Source: Streptomyces sp. HUAS 15-9 (GTDB lineage Bacteria > Actinomycetota > Actinomycetes > Streptomycetales > Streptomycetaceae). Taken from it: DNA of 64,000 nucleotides. Numbering within the stretch: the first letter of the stretch is position 1; each line of letters begins with the position of its first letter. Of the stretch, positions 1-12,380 are shown one piece after another. A program made the position numbers and the translations under genes. Under the pieces are notes generated by a model. That model did no database searches. It had not been told where the DNA came from and saw only the letters and a program-made list of their open reading frames with translations. The stretch lies in assembly GCF_025642155.1 (NCBI RefSeq), contig NZ_CP106798.1:2294001-2358000 (forward strand). The letters run 5' to 3'.

Positions 1-653
1 GGTCGCGGCCGATCTCGATGCCGGTGCGGAAGCGGGTGCCCTCCGCGCGCATCTGCTCGATACGGCGGTTGATGTGCCGCTTCTCCATCTTGAACTCGGG
101 GATGCCGTAGCGCAGGAGGCCTCCGACGCGGTCCGCGCGCTCGTAGACGGCGACCGTGTGGCCGGCCCGGGTGAGCTGCTGGGCGGCGGCCAGGCCCGCC
201 GGGCCCGAGCCGATGACCGCGACGGTCTTGCCGGACAGCCGCTCGGGCACCTGCGGGACGACGTCACCGGTCTCCCACGCCTTGTCGACGATCGAGACCT
301 CGACGTTCTTGATGGTGACCGGCTGCTGGTTGATGCCGAGCACACACGCCGCCTCGCAGGGAGCGGGGCACAGCCGGCCCGTGAACTCCGGGAAGTTGTT
401 CGTCGCGTGCAGCCGCTCGGAGGCGGCCCCCCAGTCCCCGCGGTAGGCGTAGTCGTTCCACTCGGGGATCAGGTTCCCCAGCGGACAGCCGTTGTGGCAG
501 AACGGGATGCCGCAGTCCATGCACCGGCTGGCCTGCTTGCCGATGATCGGCAGCAGGGAGCCCGGAACGTAGACCTCGTTCCAGTCCTTGACGCGCTCGC
601 TGACGGGACGGGTCTTGGCGACCTCACGGCCGTGGTTCAGGAAGCCCTTCGGG

Positions 654-661
<8 letters not shown>
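1..661 (-). CDS. gltD: Glutamate synthase small subunit, N-terminal part (cut by window edge)
   Basis: Beta subunit of NADPH-dependent glutamate synthase, which passes electrons from NADPH to the large subunit for glutamate formation from glutamine and 2-oxoglutarate. About 220 N-terminal residues are visible; the rest lies beyond position 1. Cysteines C47, C50, C55 and C59 ([13 protein letters not shown]) and C98, C102 and C106 (CPAPCEAAC) fit the iron-sulfur cluster region of the family. A GSGPAG dinucleotide-binding loop starts near residue 151. The ATG at 661 overlaps the gltB stop (ATGGCTGA), so the two are translationally coupled. Identification is firm; only completeness is limited. 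Confidence 0.96.
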
Positions 662-5246
<4,585 letters not shown>

Positions 5247-5317
5247 CGGCTCTCCCGTCGTCGTCATGTGGCATGTGCTGGTGCCGAGGGACGACGTTGG
5301 CCCTCTGCGAAGTCGAA

Positions 5318-5333
5318 ATTTCGTGCAGGTTAC
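5318..5333 (-). promoter_or_regulatory. Candidate GlnR box upstream of gltB
   Basis: Read on the minus strand, GTAAC-CTGCAC-GAAAT lies about 72 bases before the gltB start. It matches the streptomycete GlnR half-box pattern GTnAC-n6-GAAAC at all but the last base. A second a/b pair, usual for strong GlnR sites, is not clear. GlnR is the global nitrogen regulator, so the position before gltB fits. The site overlaps a perfect palindrome, CGAAATTTCG, at 5314-5323. Confidence 0.4.
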
Positions 5334-5587
5334 ATGATGGAGTGGTGCTCGGGAACCGGATACTCCGTTCCAGCATGCGGACGCCAGGGGGTGCGGCGGG
5401 GTGCCGCGCACGGGCGGCAAAAGTGTGTGGGGGCCGAGCGGACAAGATCGATCAGATCGGCGTCGTACGGCCCAGGGGGCGGCGGGGGAGCATCGTCGCC
5501 CTTCCCGCGGGTGCGCGGCAGGCGTCATTGCCCGCAGCGCTTACGGCTCATGCCCAGTGGTTAAGCATTCGAAACCAGCGAGTAACG
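5334..5587. other. Upstream region of gltB, no gene seen
   Basis: The space between the gltB start and the VIT1/CCC1 gene is about 380 bases and also holds the GlnR-like site and the terminator given separately. Reading frames that cross it lack streptomycete codon bias, and no small gene with a ribosome binding site is convincing. It probably contains the gltB promoter and leader. Confidence 0.6.
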
Positions 5588-5617
5588 GCTACTTATGCGG
5601 CCCAACGCATAGGTAGC
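5588..5617 (-). terminator. Hairpin terminator after the VIT1/CCC1 gene
   Basis: Arms GCTACTTATGCG (5588-5599) and CGCATAGGTAGC (5606-5617) pair over 12 bases with one wobble around a six-base loop. The hairpin begins 8 bases after the stop codon of the transporter gene, where an intrinsic terminator is expected. There is no U-tract, as is usual in Streptomyces. Confidence 0.7.
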
Positions 5618-5624
5618 GGTGGGC

Positions 5625-6356
5625 CTATCCTACGGCCGTTCCGAACAGGCTGCCCAGGGCGTACGTCACACCGGCCGCGGTACCGCCGAGCGCGAGCTGC
5701 CGCAGCCCGCTGTACCACCAGCTGCGCGCCGTCACCTTGGCCACCACGGCACCGCAGCCGAACAGCCCGGCGAGCGCCAGCAGCACGGCGGGCCACAGGG
5801 CGGTCGCGCCCAGCAGATACGGCAGCACGGGCAGCAGGGCGCCCAGCGCGAAGGCGGCGAACGACGACACGGCCGCGACCAGCGGCGACGGCAGCTCGCC
5901 GGGGTCGATGCCCAGCTCCTCGCGGGCGTGTATCTCCAGGGCCTGCTCGGGGTCCTCGGACAGCTGCCGGGCCACCTCACGGGCCAGCGCCGGCTCGACG
6001 CCACGGGCCTCGTACAGGGCGGCCAGCTCCTCCTGCTCGTCCTCCGGGTGCTTGCGCAGCTCCCGCCGCTCGACGTCGAGCTCCGCCTCGACGAGCTCAC
6101 GCTGCGAGGCCACGGAGGTGTACTCGCCGGCCGCCATCGAGAAGGCACCGGCGGCAAGACCGGCGAGGCCGGTGATGACAATGGTCTGATGGCCCACGGA
6201 GCCGCCCGCGACACCGGTCAGCAGGGCGAGGTTGGAGACCAGGCCGTCCATGGCACCGAAGACGGCGGGGCGCAGCCAGCCACCGTTCACATCCCGGTGC
6301 GTGTGGTTGTCGCGGTGCGCCACGTGCAGCGACGCCTCGGTGTCGATGATGGCCAT
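5625..6356 (-). CDS. VIT1/CCC1 family iron/manganese transporter
   Basis: A 243-residue multi-pass membrane protein of the VIT1/CCC1 family, whose members move Fe2+ or Mn2+ out of the cytoplasm or into stores. The N-terminal helix pair is typical: RPAVFGAMDGLVSNLALL followed by GLAAGAFSMAAGEYTSV. The middle domain (about residues 85-150) is rich in Glu and helical (RELVEAELDVERREL, HPEDEQEELAALYE), matching the cytoplasmic metal-binding domain of this family. Three hydrophobic segments end the protein. The ATG at 6356 has GGGGGA six bases upstream; a TTG at 6383 would add nine residues. It is a single-gene unit, divergent from the glycohydrolase operon. Confidence 0.88.
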   Translation of the reverse strand: MAIIDTEASLHVAHRDNHTHRDVNGGWLRPAVFGAMDGLVSNLALLTGVAGGSVGHQTIVITGLAGLAAGAFSMAAGEYTSVASQRELVEAELDVERRELRKHPEDEQEELAALYEARGVEPALAREVARQLSEDPEQALEIHAREELGIDPGELPSPLVAAVSSFAAFALGALLPVLPYLLGATALWPAVLLALAGLFGCGAVVAKVTARSWWYSGLRQLALGGTAAGVTYALGSLFGTAVG

Positions 6357-6375
6357 ACGGGGTCCCCCAATGAGC

Positions 6376-6394
6376 TTAGGCAAAGCTAACTTTT
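6376..6394. promoter_or_regulatory. Candidate iron box (DmdR/IdeR-type operator)
   Basis: TTAGGCAAAGCTAACTTTT matches the IdeR/DmdR 19-mer consensus TTAGGTTAGGCTAACCTAA at 14 of 19 positions by eye, with TTAG and CTAA arms kept. It lies 20 bases upstream of the VIT1/CCC1 start. Iron control of an iron exporter or storage transporter is biologically sensible. Confidence 0.45.
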
Positions 6395-6555
6395 AGACTG
6401 GTTCTACTTTTCGATAACACGGAACCTACGCCTCGAATTTCTATTCCGCCAGCAAGGGAAGGCTGGGCTAACCAGCGGCTTTACCTCGAAACGCTCATCC
6501 GAGTTTGTACATGCACATATGTCGACCGGGTGATGCTGGGGCTCAAGAGGCTCAG

Positions 6556-7731
6556 ATGAGCCGCTCAGGTGGCAGACATTCCCGCATGGCATCCATCGCC
6601 TGCATTCCCCCGGTCCCGGCGCCGGGGGGCGCCGCAGAACTCCGCGAACGGGCGCGCGGCGCGCTGCTCGGCCTGGCGGTCGGGGACGCGCTCGGCGCCC
6701 CGGCGGAGAACATGAAGCCCTCCGAGATCCGCGCCCGCTGGGGCCGCATCACCGGATACGTCGCCGAGAAGCCGTCCGGCACGGACGACACCGAGTACGC
6801 GATCTTCTCGGGGCTGCTGCTCGCCCGGCACGGCTCCGCGCTCACCCCGGCCCATGTCGAGGCGGCCTGGCACCAGTGGATCGCCGACCGCGACGAGGGC
6901 CCCTTCCGCGGTGCGGGCTTCAGCGAGCGCGGCACCCTGGAGAACCTCCGGCGGGGCCTGGCCGCGCCCATCTCGGCCCAGCACCGCCACGCCTGGAGCG
7001 ACGGCCTCGCGATGCGGGCGGCCCCCTTCGGGGTGTTCGCGGCGGGCCGTCCCGCCGAGGCCGCCCGCCTGGTGGCGATCGACGGCTCGGTCAGCCACGA
7101 CGGCGAGGGCATCTACGGCGGCCAGGCGGTGGCGGCCGGGGTCGCCGCCGCGACGGCGGGAGCCCCGCCGAGCGTGGTCGTCGCCTCCGCCCTCGCGGTC
7201 GTCCCGGACGACTCGTGGACGGCCCGTTCGCTGCGCCGCGCGGTGGCGGTGGCCCACCGCGGGGAACGGGCGGTCCGCTCCGCCGTGGTCGTCGGCGGCT
7301 ACCCCTGGACCGACCTGGCCCCCGAGGCGGTGGCCCTGGCCTTCGGGGCGTATGCGGCGGCCGACGGCGACTTCCGGGAGGCCGTCCTCACCGCGGTGAA
7401 CATGGGCCGCGACGCCGACACCACGGCCGCGGTGGCGGGCGCCCTGGCCGGCGCGACCCAGGGCGTGGCCGCGGTCCCGGCCGACTGGGCCGCGGCGATC
7501 GGCCCGGCCCGCGGCAGCTGCCTGCCCTCCATGGCGGGCCACCACGTGCTGGACGTGGCGGAACTGCTGGTACCGGGCGAGGGCGGCAAGTGGGGGGCCG
7601 ACGTGGTCGTACCGGACTATCTGCCGGGGGTGGTGCGCGATCACCTGCCGGGGGTGGTGCCGGATCATCTGCCGGGAGTGGTGCGGGCCGGCGTCGATGT
7701 ACCGGTCGGCGTCGACGAGGTCCTGCCATGA
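6556..7731 (+). CDS. ADP-ribosylglycohydrolase family protein, copy 1
   Basis: A 391-residue member of the ADP-ribosylglycohydrolase (DraG/ARH, crystallin J1) family, all-helical metal hydrolases that cleave N- or O-ribosyl bonds. Both metal-binding motifs look intact: ARGALLGLAVGDALGAP with GTDDTEYAIFSG in the N-terminal third, and NMGRDADTTAAVAGALAGA near the C terminus. The ATG at 6556 has AGAGG five bases upstream and is preferred to the TTG at 6505 and the ATG at 6586. The last 40 residues hold three DHLPGVV-like repeats after the catalytic domain. It is first in a seven-gene operon and overlaps the next gene by ATGA. The natural substrate is unknown. Confidence 0.88.
   Translation: MSRSGGRHSRMASIACIPPVPAPGGAAELRERARGALLGLAVGDALGAPAENMKPSEIRARWGRITGYVAEKPSGTDDTEYAIFSGLLLARHGSALTPAHVEAAWHQWIADRDEGPFRGAGFSERGTLENLRRGLAAPISAQHRHAWSDGLAMRAAPFGVFAAGRPAEAARLVAIDGSVSHDGEGIYGGQAVAAGVAAATAGAPPSVVVASALAVVPDDSWTARSLRRAVAVAHRGERAVRSAVVVGGYPWTDLAPEAVALAFGAYAAADGDFREAVLTAVNMGRDADTTAAVAGALAGATQGVAAVPADWAAAIGPARGSCLPSMAGHHVLDVAELLVPGEGGKWGADVVVPDYLPGVVRDHLPGVVPDHLPGVVRAGVDVPVGVDEVLP
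7615..7686 (+). repeat. Three 24-bp in-frame tandem repeats
   Basis: Three consecutive 24-base units encode D-Y/H-L-P-G-V-V-x at the C-terminal end of glycohydrolase copy 1. The units differ at a few, mainly third-position, bases. The repeat preserves frame and lies outside the catalytic domain. Confidence 0.85.
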
Positions 7732-8843
7732 CCCGCCGTGTCGAAGGTCTGCTGCTGGGGCTGGCCGCGGGCGACGCGGCCGGCTGGCCCGCCGCCCGGC
7801 ACCGGGCCGCTCGGATGCCCGAGTGGACCCGCCGTCTCACCCGCGAGCTGGACACCTTCGCCGAGCAGAACGCGACGACCACCCTGCCCGTCCCCATCGC
7901 GCTCAACCAGCCCCCCGAGCCGCTCCGCCTCGGCCCCTCCGACGACGCCGAGTGGGCGGTGTTCGCGGCGGAGGCGGTCCTGCGGGCCGGGGACGACACC
8001 GTGCTCGGGGACCTCAGCCGCGAGCGCAGGACCCGGGCCGCCATCGACCTCACCTGGAGCGCCGTCGCCTCCGAGGTGGCGGCGGCCGCCGACCGCGCCC
8101 CCGAGGTCGAGTCGGCGGTACTGCCCCTGCGCGCCCGTATCTCGGTGCGCGCCGGACTCGGCAACCTCGCCGCCGGCCTGCGCCCGCCCGCCACCGGCCA
8201 CGACAACCCCCACTACTTCGACGACGCGGCCTGTGTACGCGCCTGCGTCCTGGCGGTGGCCCACCCGGGCGACCCCCGCGGCGCCGCCGACCTCGCCGAG
8301 TTCGACGCCCGCTACACCCAGGACGGCGACGGGGTGCACGGCGCCCGCGCCATGGCGGCGGCACTCGCGCTGGCCCTCACCGGGGCCGACGCCGACGCGT
8401 GTGTGACGGCCGCGCTCGCCGAGCTGCCCCAGGAGACGGAGATCGGCCGCAACGCCCGGCAGGCACTGGCACTCGCGCGCGAGACGGACACCGCCTTCGC
8501 CCTCATCCCACTCCTCGAACATCAGATCGTCGACCATGTGTACAGCTATGGCATCGCCGCCGCCGAGACGGTCCCGGTCGCCCTCGCCCTGGCCACGGCG
8601 GCGCACGGCCGGATCGCCGAGGCCGTCCCTGCCGCGGCCTGTCTCTCCCGGGTCGCCGATTCGGCGCCCGCTCTCGCCGGCGCGTTGACCGGCGCCCTGG
8701 GCGGCGGCGAGTCGATCCCGCCCGCCTGGCGGGAGGCCTGCCGCACCATCCCCGGCTGCACACTCCCCCGTCTCACCGGCACCGACCTGGTGGAACTCGC
8801 CGAACTCCTGGAAGCGGCACAACCGGCCCGACCAGGAGGATGA
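7728..8843 (+). CDS. ADP-ribosylglycohydrolase family protein, copy 2, degenerate active site
   Basis: A 371-residue paralogue starting RRVEGLLLGLAAGDAAGWP, the family N-terminal signature. The metal motif normally read as T-D-D-T is PSDDAEWAVF here, and the C-terminal D-x-D-T/S motif has become SRVADSAPALAGALTGALGG, losing the first aspartate. Metal binding is therefore probably weakened or lost, and the protein could be a non-catalytic partner or act on another ligand. The ATG at 7728 overlaps the previous stop by ATGA. The reading frame is full length with normal codon use, so it is not a pseudogene. Confidence 0.82.
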   Translation: MTRRVEGLLLGLAAGDAAGWPAARHRAARMPEWTRRLTRELDTFAEQNATTTLPVPIALNQPPEPLRLGPSDDAEWAVFAAEAVLRAGDDTVLGDLSRERRTRAAIDLTWSAVASEVAAAADRAPEVESAVLPLRARISVRAGLGNLAAGLRPPATGHDNPHYFDDAACVRACVLAVAHPGDPRGAADLAEFDARYTQDGDGVHGARAMAAALALALTGADADACVTAALAELPQETEIGRNARQALALARETDTAFALIPLLEHQIVDHVYSYGIAAAETVPVALALATAAHGRIAEAVPAAACLSRVADSAPALAGALTGALGGGESIPPAWREACRTIPGCTLPRLTGTDLVELAELLEAAQPARPGG

Positions 8844-8851
8844 TTCGGGGC

Positions 8852-10027
8852 ATGACGCCCAAAGGAGAAGAGAACAGTGGGCCGGGTCTGGACGAACGGA
8901 TCACCGGGGCACTCGTCGGAGCCGCCGTCGGCGACGCCCTCGGCGGTCCCGTCGAGGGCTACTCCCCCGACCAGATCCTCGAGCACCACGGCGGCCACGT
9001 CACCGGCGTCGTCGGCCCCTGGAACGGCGACGCCTGGCGCACCGCCCGCCCCATCGCCCCGTACCACAAGGGCGACGGCCACGTCACCGACGACACCTTG
9101 ATGACGCATGCGCTGGTCCGGGTGTACGCCACAGTTCGTGACCATCTCGACGCGTACGCGATCGCCGACCACCTGGTCCCGGACCTCATGACGAACCCGC
9201 GCTGGATCCCCGAGCTGGAGGCCGAGGCACTTCCGCTCCAGCGCATCTTCCTCGCGGAAAAATGGCTGGTGGCAAGGCTGGCGTACGGTCATGTGGACCC
9301 CCGCGAGGCCGGTACGGGCAACATCGTCAACTGCGGCGCGGCGATGTACATGGCCCCCGTCGGGCTGGTCAACGCCGCCGATCCCGCCGCCGCGTACGCC
9401 GAGGCCCTGGACGTCGCGGGCGCGCACCAGTCGTCGTACGGCCGTGAGGCGGCGGGCGTCTTCGCGGCGGCGGTGGCAGCGGCGTGCACACCCGGCGCCA
9501 CACCCGAGTCAGTGGTGGCGACCTGTCTGTCCCTGGCCAAGGACGGCACACGGGAGGCGATCGAGCGGGTCTGCGAAGTGGCGGCCGCGCACCGGGACTT
9601 CGAGACGGCGCTGACCCCGCTCCGGAAGGCGGTGGCGCCGTACGACACGGTCGGCCCCGACTACCGCGCCCCTTCCCTCGCCGCCCGCCGCCCCTCCCGT
9701 CTCCACTCCATCGAGGAACTCCCCATCGCCCTGGGCATGCTGGTCGTCTCCGGCGGCGACCACCGCCGGGCGGTCCTGGGCGCGGTCAACTACGGCCGTG
9801 ACTGCGACTCGATCGCGACGATGACGGGGGCGCTGGCCGGGGCTCTGGGCTCACCGGTCCCGGAGGACTGGGCGAAGACGGTCGCGGAGGCCAGCCGCCT
9901 CGACCTGTGGGAACCCGCGCGGACACTCACCGAGGTGACCCGCGAGATCTTCGAGCGGGACGTACGGCGTCGGCGGGCGCACGAGCGGGCGATCGCCGAG
10001 CTCGGGGGCCCGCGATGCTCCGGCTGA
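8852..10027 (+). CDS. ADP-ribosylglycohydrolase family protein, copy 3
   Basis: A 391-residue paralogue with both metal motifs kept: ITGALVGAAVGDALGGPVEG and HVTDDTLMTHALV at the N-terminal side, and NYGRDCDSIATMTGALAGALG at the C-terminal side (D-x-D-S, an accepted variant). This and copy 1 are the likeliest active hydrolases of the set. AGGAGG at 8834-8839 serves either the ATG at 8840 (no spacing) or the ATG at 8852 (12 bases); I chose 8852 with moderate certainty. The gene follows the copy 2 stop by 8 bases and overlaps copy 4 by 13 bases. Confidence 0.86.
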   Translation: MTPKGEENSGPGLDERITGALVGAAVGDALGGPVEGYSPDQILEHHGGHVTGVVGPWNGDAWRTARPIAPYHKGDGHVTDDTLMTHALVRVYATVRDHLDAYAIADHLVPDLMTNPRWIPELEAEALPLQRIFLAEKWLVARLAYGHVDPREAGTGNIVNCGAAMYMAPVGLVNAADPAAAYAEALDVAGAHQSSYGREAAGVFAAAVAAACTPGATPESVVATCLSLAKDGTREAIERVCEVAAAHRDFETALTPLRKAVAPYDTVGPDYRAPSLAARRPSRLHSIEELPIALGMLVVSGGDHRRAVLGAVNYGRDCDSIATMTGALAGALGSPVPEDWAKTVAEASRLDLWEPARTLTEVTREIFERDVRRRRAHERAIAELGGPRCSG

Positions 10028-11490
10028 CGTGGGTCCAGCCGGAGGACCTGATCGGCCACGAACTCCGCCAGGCGAGCCAGGACGGCCGCGAGCCCTGGGC
10101 GATCGCGGCACGGTGGCGGGCGGCGGGAGGTCCGGAGGCTCCGGCACGGGCGGGCGCTTCGACGTGGCGGGCGTCGCGGTACCTGCGGTTGCTGGCGGAA
10201 GACCTCTTGGACGAACTCGCCGACCTGCCGAGCAAGTTGGCAGAGCATGAGCCAACGGACCTGACAAAGATCAAGGCCAGCTGCCCGGCTTGGCCCACCC
10301 CGTCTGCGGGCAGTCGTGCCGCTGGGGCGATGGGGGTCCCCCCTGTTCGAGCGCAGCCGAGAACTCGGGGGAGGGTGGGCGCAGGCGGCACCCCGCAGGC
10401 GCGGGCGAGCGCACCCACCCCCACGCCCGCCCCCACCCCGCTCAGCCTCGAAGCCGCCTGGCTCGGCCGAGCGGCCGGATGCCTCCTCGGCAAACCCGTC
10501 GAAAAGCTCCCGCTGCACGCCATCCGCGAACTCGCCCGCGCCACCGGCAACTGGCCCCTGACCACCTGGTTCACCGCAAGGGGCGTCCCCGAGGACCTCC
10601 TCGCCACCCACCCCTGGAACCGCCGCTCGGCCCGCACCTCCCTCGCCGAGAACATCGACGGAATGCCCGAGGACGACGACCTCAACTACCCCCTCCTCAG
10701 CCTCCTCCTGCTCCGCCGCCACGGCAGGACCTTCACCACCACGGACGTGGCCCGGCTCTGGCTCGACGAACTCCCCGCCGGCCGCACCTTCACCGCCGAG
10801 CGCATCGCCTACCGCAACCTCCTCACCGGCGTCGAACCCCCGCACACCGCCCGCCACCGCAACCCCTTCCGCGAGTGGATCGGCGCCCTGATCCGCGCCG
10901 ACGTGCACGGCTGGACCAACCCGGGAGACCCGGCGGCCGCCGCCGAGCAGGCCCACCGCGACGCCACCCTCACCCACACCGCCAACGGCGTGTACGCGGC
11001 GATGTTCATCGCGGCCGTGATCGCCACCGCGGCCACCGGCACCCATGACATCCACGCCTGCCTGCGCACCGGCCGCACGGTGATCCCGCCCCGCTCCCGG
11101 CTGGCCGCGGCCGTCGACCACGCCATCGAACTGGCCTGGTCCCACGAGGACTTCGACGCCGTCGTGGACGCACTGCACGGCGCCCACTCCCCCACTCACC
11201 ACTGGGTCCACGCCGTCCCCAACACCGCCCTGATCGCCGCCGCCCTCACCCACGCGGACGGCGACTTCACCGGCTCCATCTGCCGGGCGGTGTCGGGCGG
11301 CTGGGACACCGACTCCAACGGCGCCACGGCGGGGAGCATCGCCGGTCTCCTCGCCGGGAGCCCCACCGCCCTTCCCGACCGCTGGACGACGCCCCTGAAG
11401 AACCGGCTCGCCACGTCCGTCGCCGACTTCGACGGCACCGGTTTCGACACCCTCGCCCACCTCACCCACCTGGAGGCGACCCGCCCATGA
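10015..11490 (+). CDS. ADP-ribosylglycohydrolase family protein, copy 4, with N-terminal extension
   Basis: A 491-residue protein. Residues 1-90 form an extra helical segment (VQPEDLIGHELRQASQDG onward) that I do not recognise, and residues 100-145 a Pro/Ala/Gly-rich linker encoded partly by a repeated palindromic element. The rest is a glycohydrolase-family domain: LEAAWLGRAAGCLLGKPVEK, PEDDDLNYPLLSLLLL in place of T-D-D-T, and GGWDTDSNGATAGSIAGLLAG. The C-terminal metal motif is intact and the N-terminal one altered, as in a known subgroup of the family. The ATG at 10015 overlaps copy 3; the next gene starts inside its stop codon (ATGA). Confidence 0.82.
   Translation: MLRLTWVQPEDLIGHELRQASQDGREPWAIAARWRAAGGPEAPARAGASTWRASRYLRLLAEDLLDELADLPSKLAEHEPTDLTKIKASCPAWPTPSAGSRAAGAMGVPPVRAQPRTRGRVGAGGTPQARASAPTPTPAPTPLSLEAAWLGRAAGCLLGKPVEKLPLHAIRELARATGNWPLTTWFTARGVPEDLLATHPWNRRSARTSLAENIDGMPEDDDLNYPLLSLLLLRRHGRTFTTTDVARLWLDELPAGRTFTAERIAYRNLLTGVEPPHTARHRNPFREWIGALIRADVHGWTNPGDPAAAAEQAHRDATLTHTANGVYAAMFIAAVIATAATGTHDIHACLRTGRTVIPPRSRLAAAVDHAIELAWSHEDFDAVVDALHGAHSPTHHWVHAVPNTALIAAALTHADGDFTGSICRAVSGGWDTDSNGATAGSIAGLLAGSPTALPDRWTTPLKNRLATSVADFDGTGFDTLAHLTHLEATRP
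10331..10374. repeat. Streptomyces interspersed palindromic element inside a coding sequence
   Basis: GGGGGTCCCCCC followed by GTTCGAGCGCAGCCGAGAAC and GGGGGAGG forms a hairpin, with CCCCC/GGGGG and GTTC/GAAC pairs. From memory it resembles a short palindrome scattered many times in Streptomyces intergenic DNA. Here it lies in frame in glycohydrolase copy 4 and encodes part of the low-complexity linker. Confidence 0.6.
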
Positions 11491-12380
11491 CCCATATCGC
11501 CGTACTCGGCAGCTTGAACATGGATCTCGTCGCGTACGTCGAGAAGGCCCCACAGCTCGGAGAGACCGTCACGGGACGGGAGTTCCGTACGATCCCCGGC
11601 GGCAAGGGCGCCAACCAGGCGATCGCCGCGGCCCGCGCGGGCGCCACCGTCTCGATGATCGGCGCGGTCGGCAACGACATCTTCGGCACCCGGCTGCGCG
11701 ACACCCTGGAGCACTCCGGCGTGGACACCGACGACCTGCGCACCATGGAGGGCTCGTCCGGCACCGCGCACATCGTGGTGGACGACGAGGGCGGCAACTC
11801 GATCGTGGTGGTCCCGGGCGCGAACGGCACCGTGGACCATCTCTCCCCCGGCGACGAGGGCGTGATCGCCTCCGCCGACGCGCTGCTCCTGCAACTGGAG
11901 ATCCCCATGGCGGCGGTGCTCGCGGGCGCGGACGCGGCCCGCAGACACGGAGTCCGTACGATCCTCACCCCCGCCCCCACCCAGCCGCTGCCGCCCGGAC
12001 TCCTCGCCGCCACCGATCTACTGGTCCCCAACGAGCACGAGGCGACCGCCCTCACCGGGCGGCCCGACCCGCGCGAGGCGGCCGACGTCCTGCTCGACCG
12101 GGTACCGGAGGTGGTCGTCACCCTGGGCGCGGCCGGCTGCCTGTATCTGACCCGGGGTGCCGAACCGCTCGTGGTTCCCGCCCCCGCCGTGACCGCCGTG
12201 GACTCGACGGGCGCGGGCGACACCTTCGTCGGCGCCCTCGCGGTGGCGCTCGGCGAGGAGCGGCCGATCCGGGAGGCGCTGACGTGGGCCGCCGCGGCCG
12301 CCGCCGTCTCCGTCCAGCGGGAGGGGGCGTCGGCGTCGATGCCGTACCGCCCGGAGATCGAGGCGCAGTACACCGCATGA
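11487..12380 (+). CDS. Ribokinase-like PfkB family sugar kinase
   Basis: A 297-residue PfkB-family kinase, closest by eye to ribokinases, which phosphorylate D-ribose to ribose 5-phosphate. The N terminus ITHIAVLGSLNMDLV-like segment (GSLNMDLV) and PGGKGANQAIAAARAGA form the sugar-binding signature, and DSTGAGDTFVGALAVAL is the C-terminal PfkB signature with the catalytic aspartate. It lies inside the glycohydrolase operon with ATGA overlaps on both sides, which suggests that it captures ribose released by the hydrolases. Substrate specificity cannot be read from sequence; other pentoses or nucleosides are possible. Confidence 0.88.
   Translation: MTHIAVLGSLNMDLVAYVEKAPQLGETVTGREFRTIPGGKGANQAIAAARAGATVSMIGAVGNDIFGTRLRDTLEHSGVDTDDLRTMEGSSGTAHIVVDDEGGNSIVVVPGANGTVDHLSPGDEGVIASADALLLQLEIPMAAVLAGADAARRHGVRTILTPAPTQPLPPGLLAATDLLVPNEHEATALTGRPDPREAADVLLDRVPEVVVTLGAAGCLYLTRGAEPLVVPAPAVTAVDSTGAGDTFVGALAVALGEERPIREALTWAAAAAAVSVQREGASASMPYRPEIEAQYTA

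Noticed and set aside
6505..6555. Upstream TTG start for glycohydrolase copy 1
   Set aside because: The extra residues are not family-like, and AGAGG is well placed for the ATG at 6556.
9907..10014. Longer start for glycohydrolase copy 4
   Set aside because: It would overlap copy 3 by over 100 bases; the ATG at 10015 fits operon spacing.
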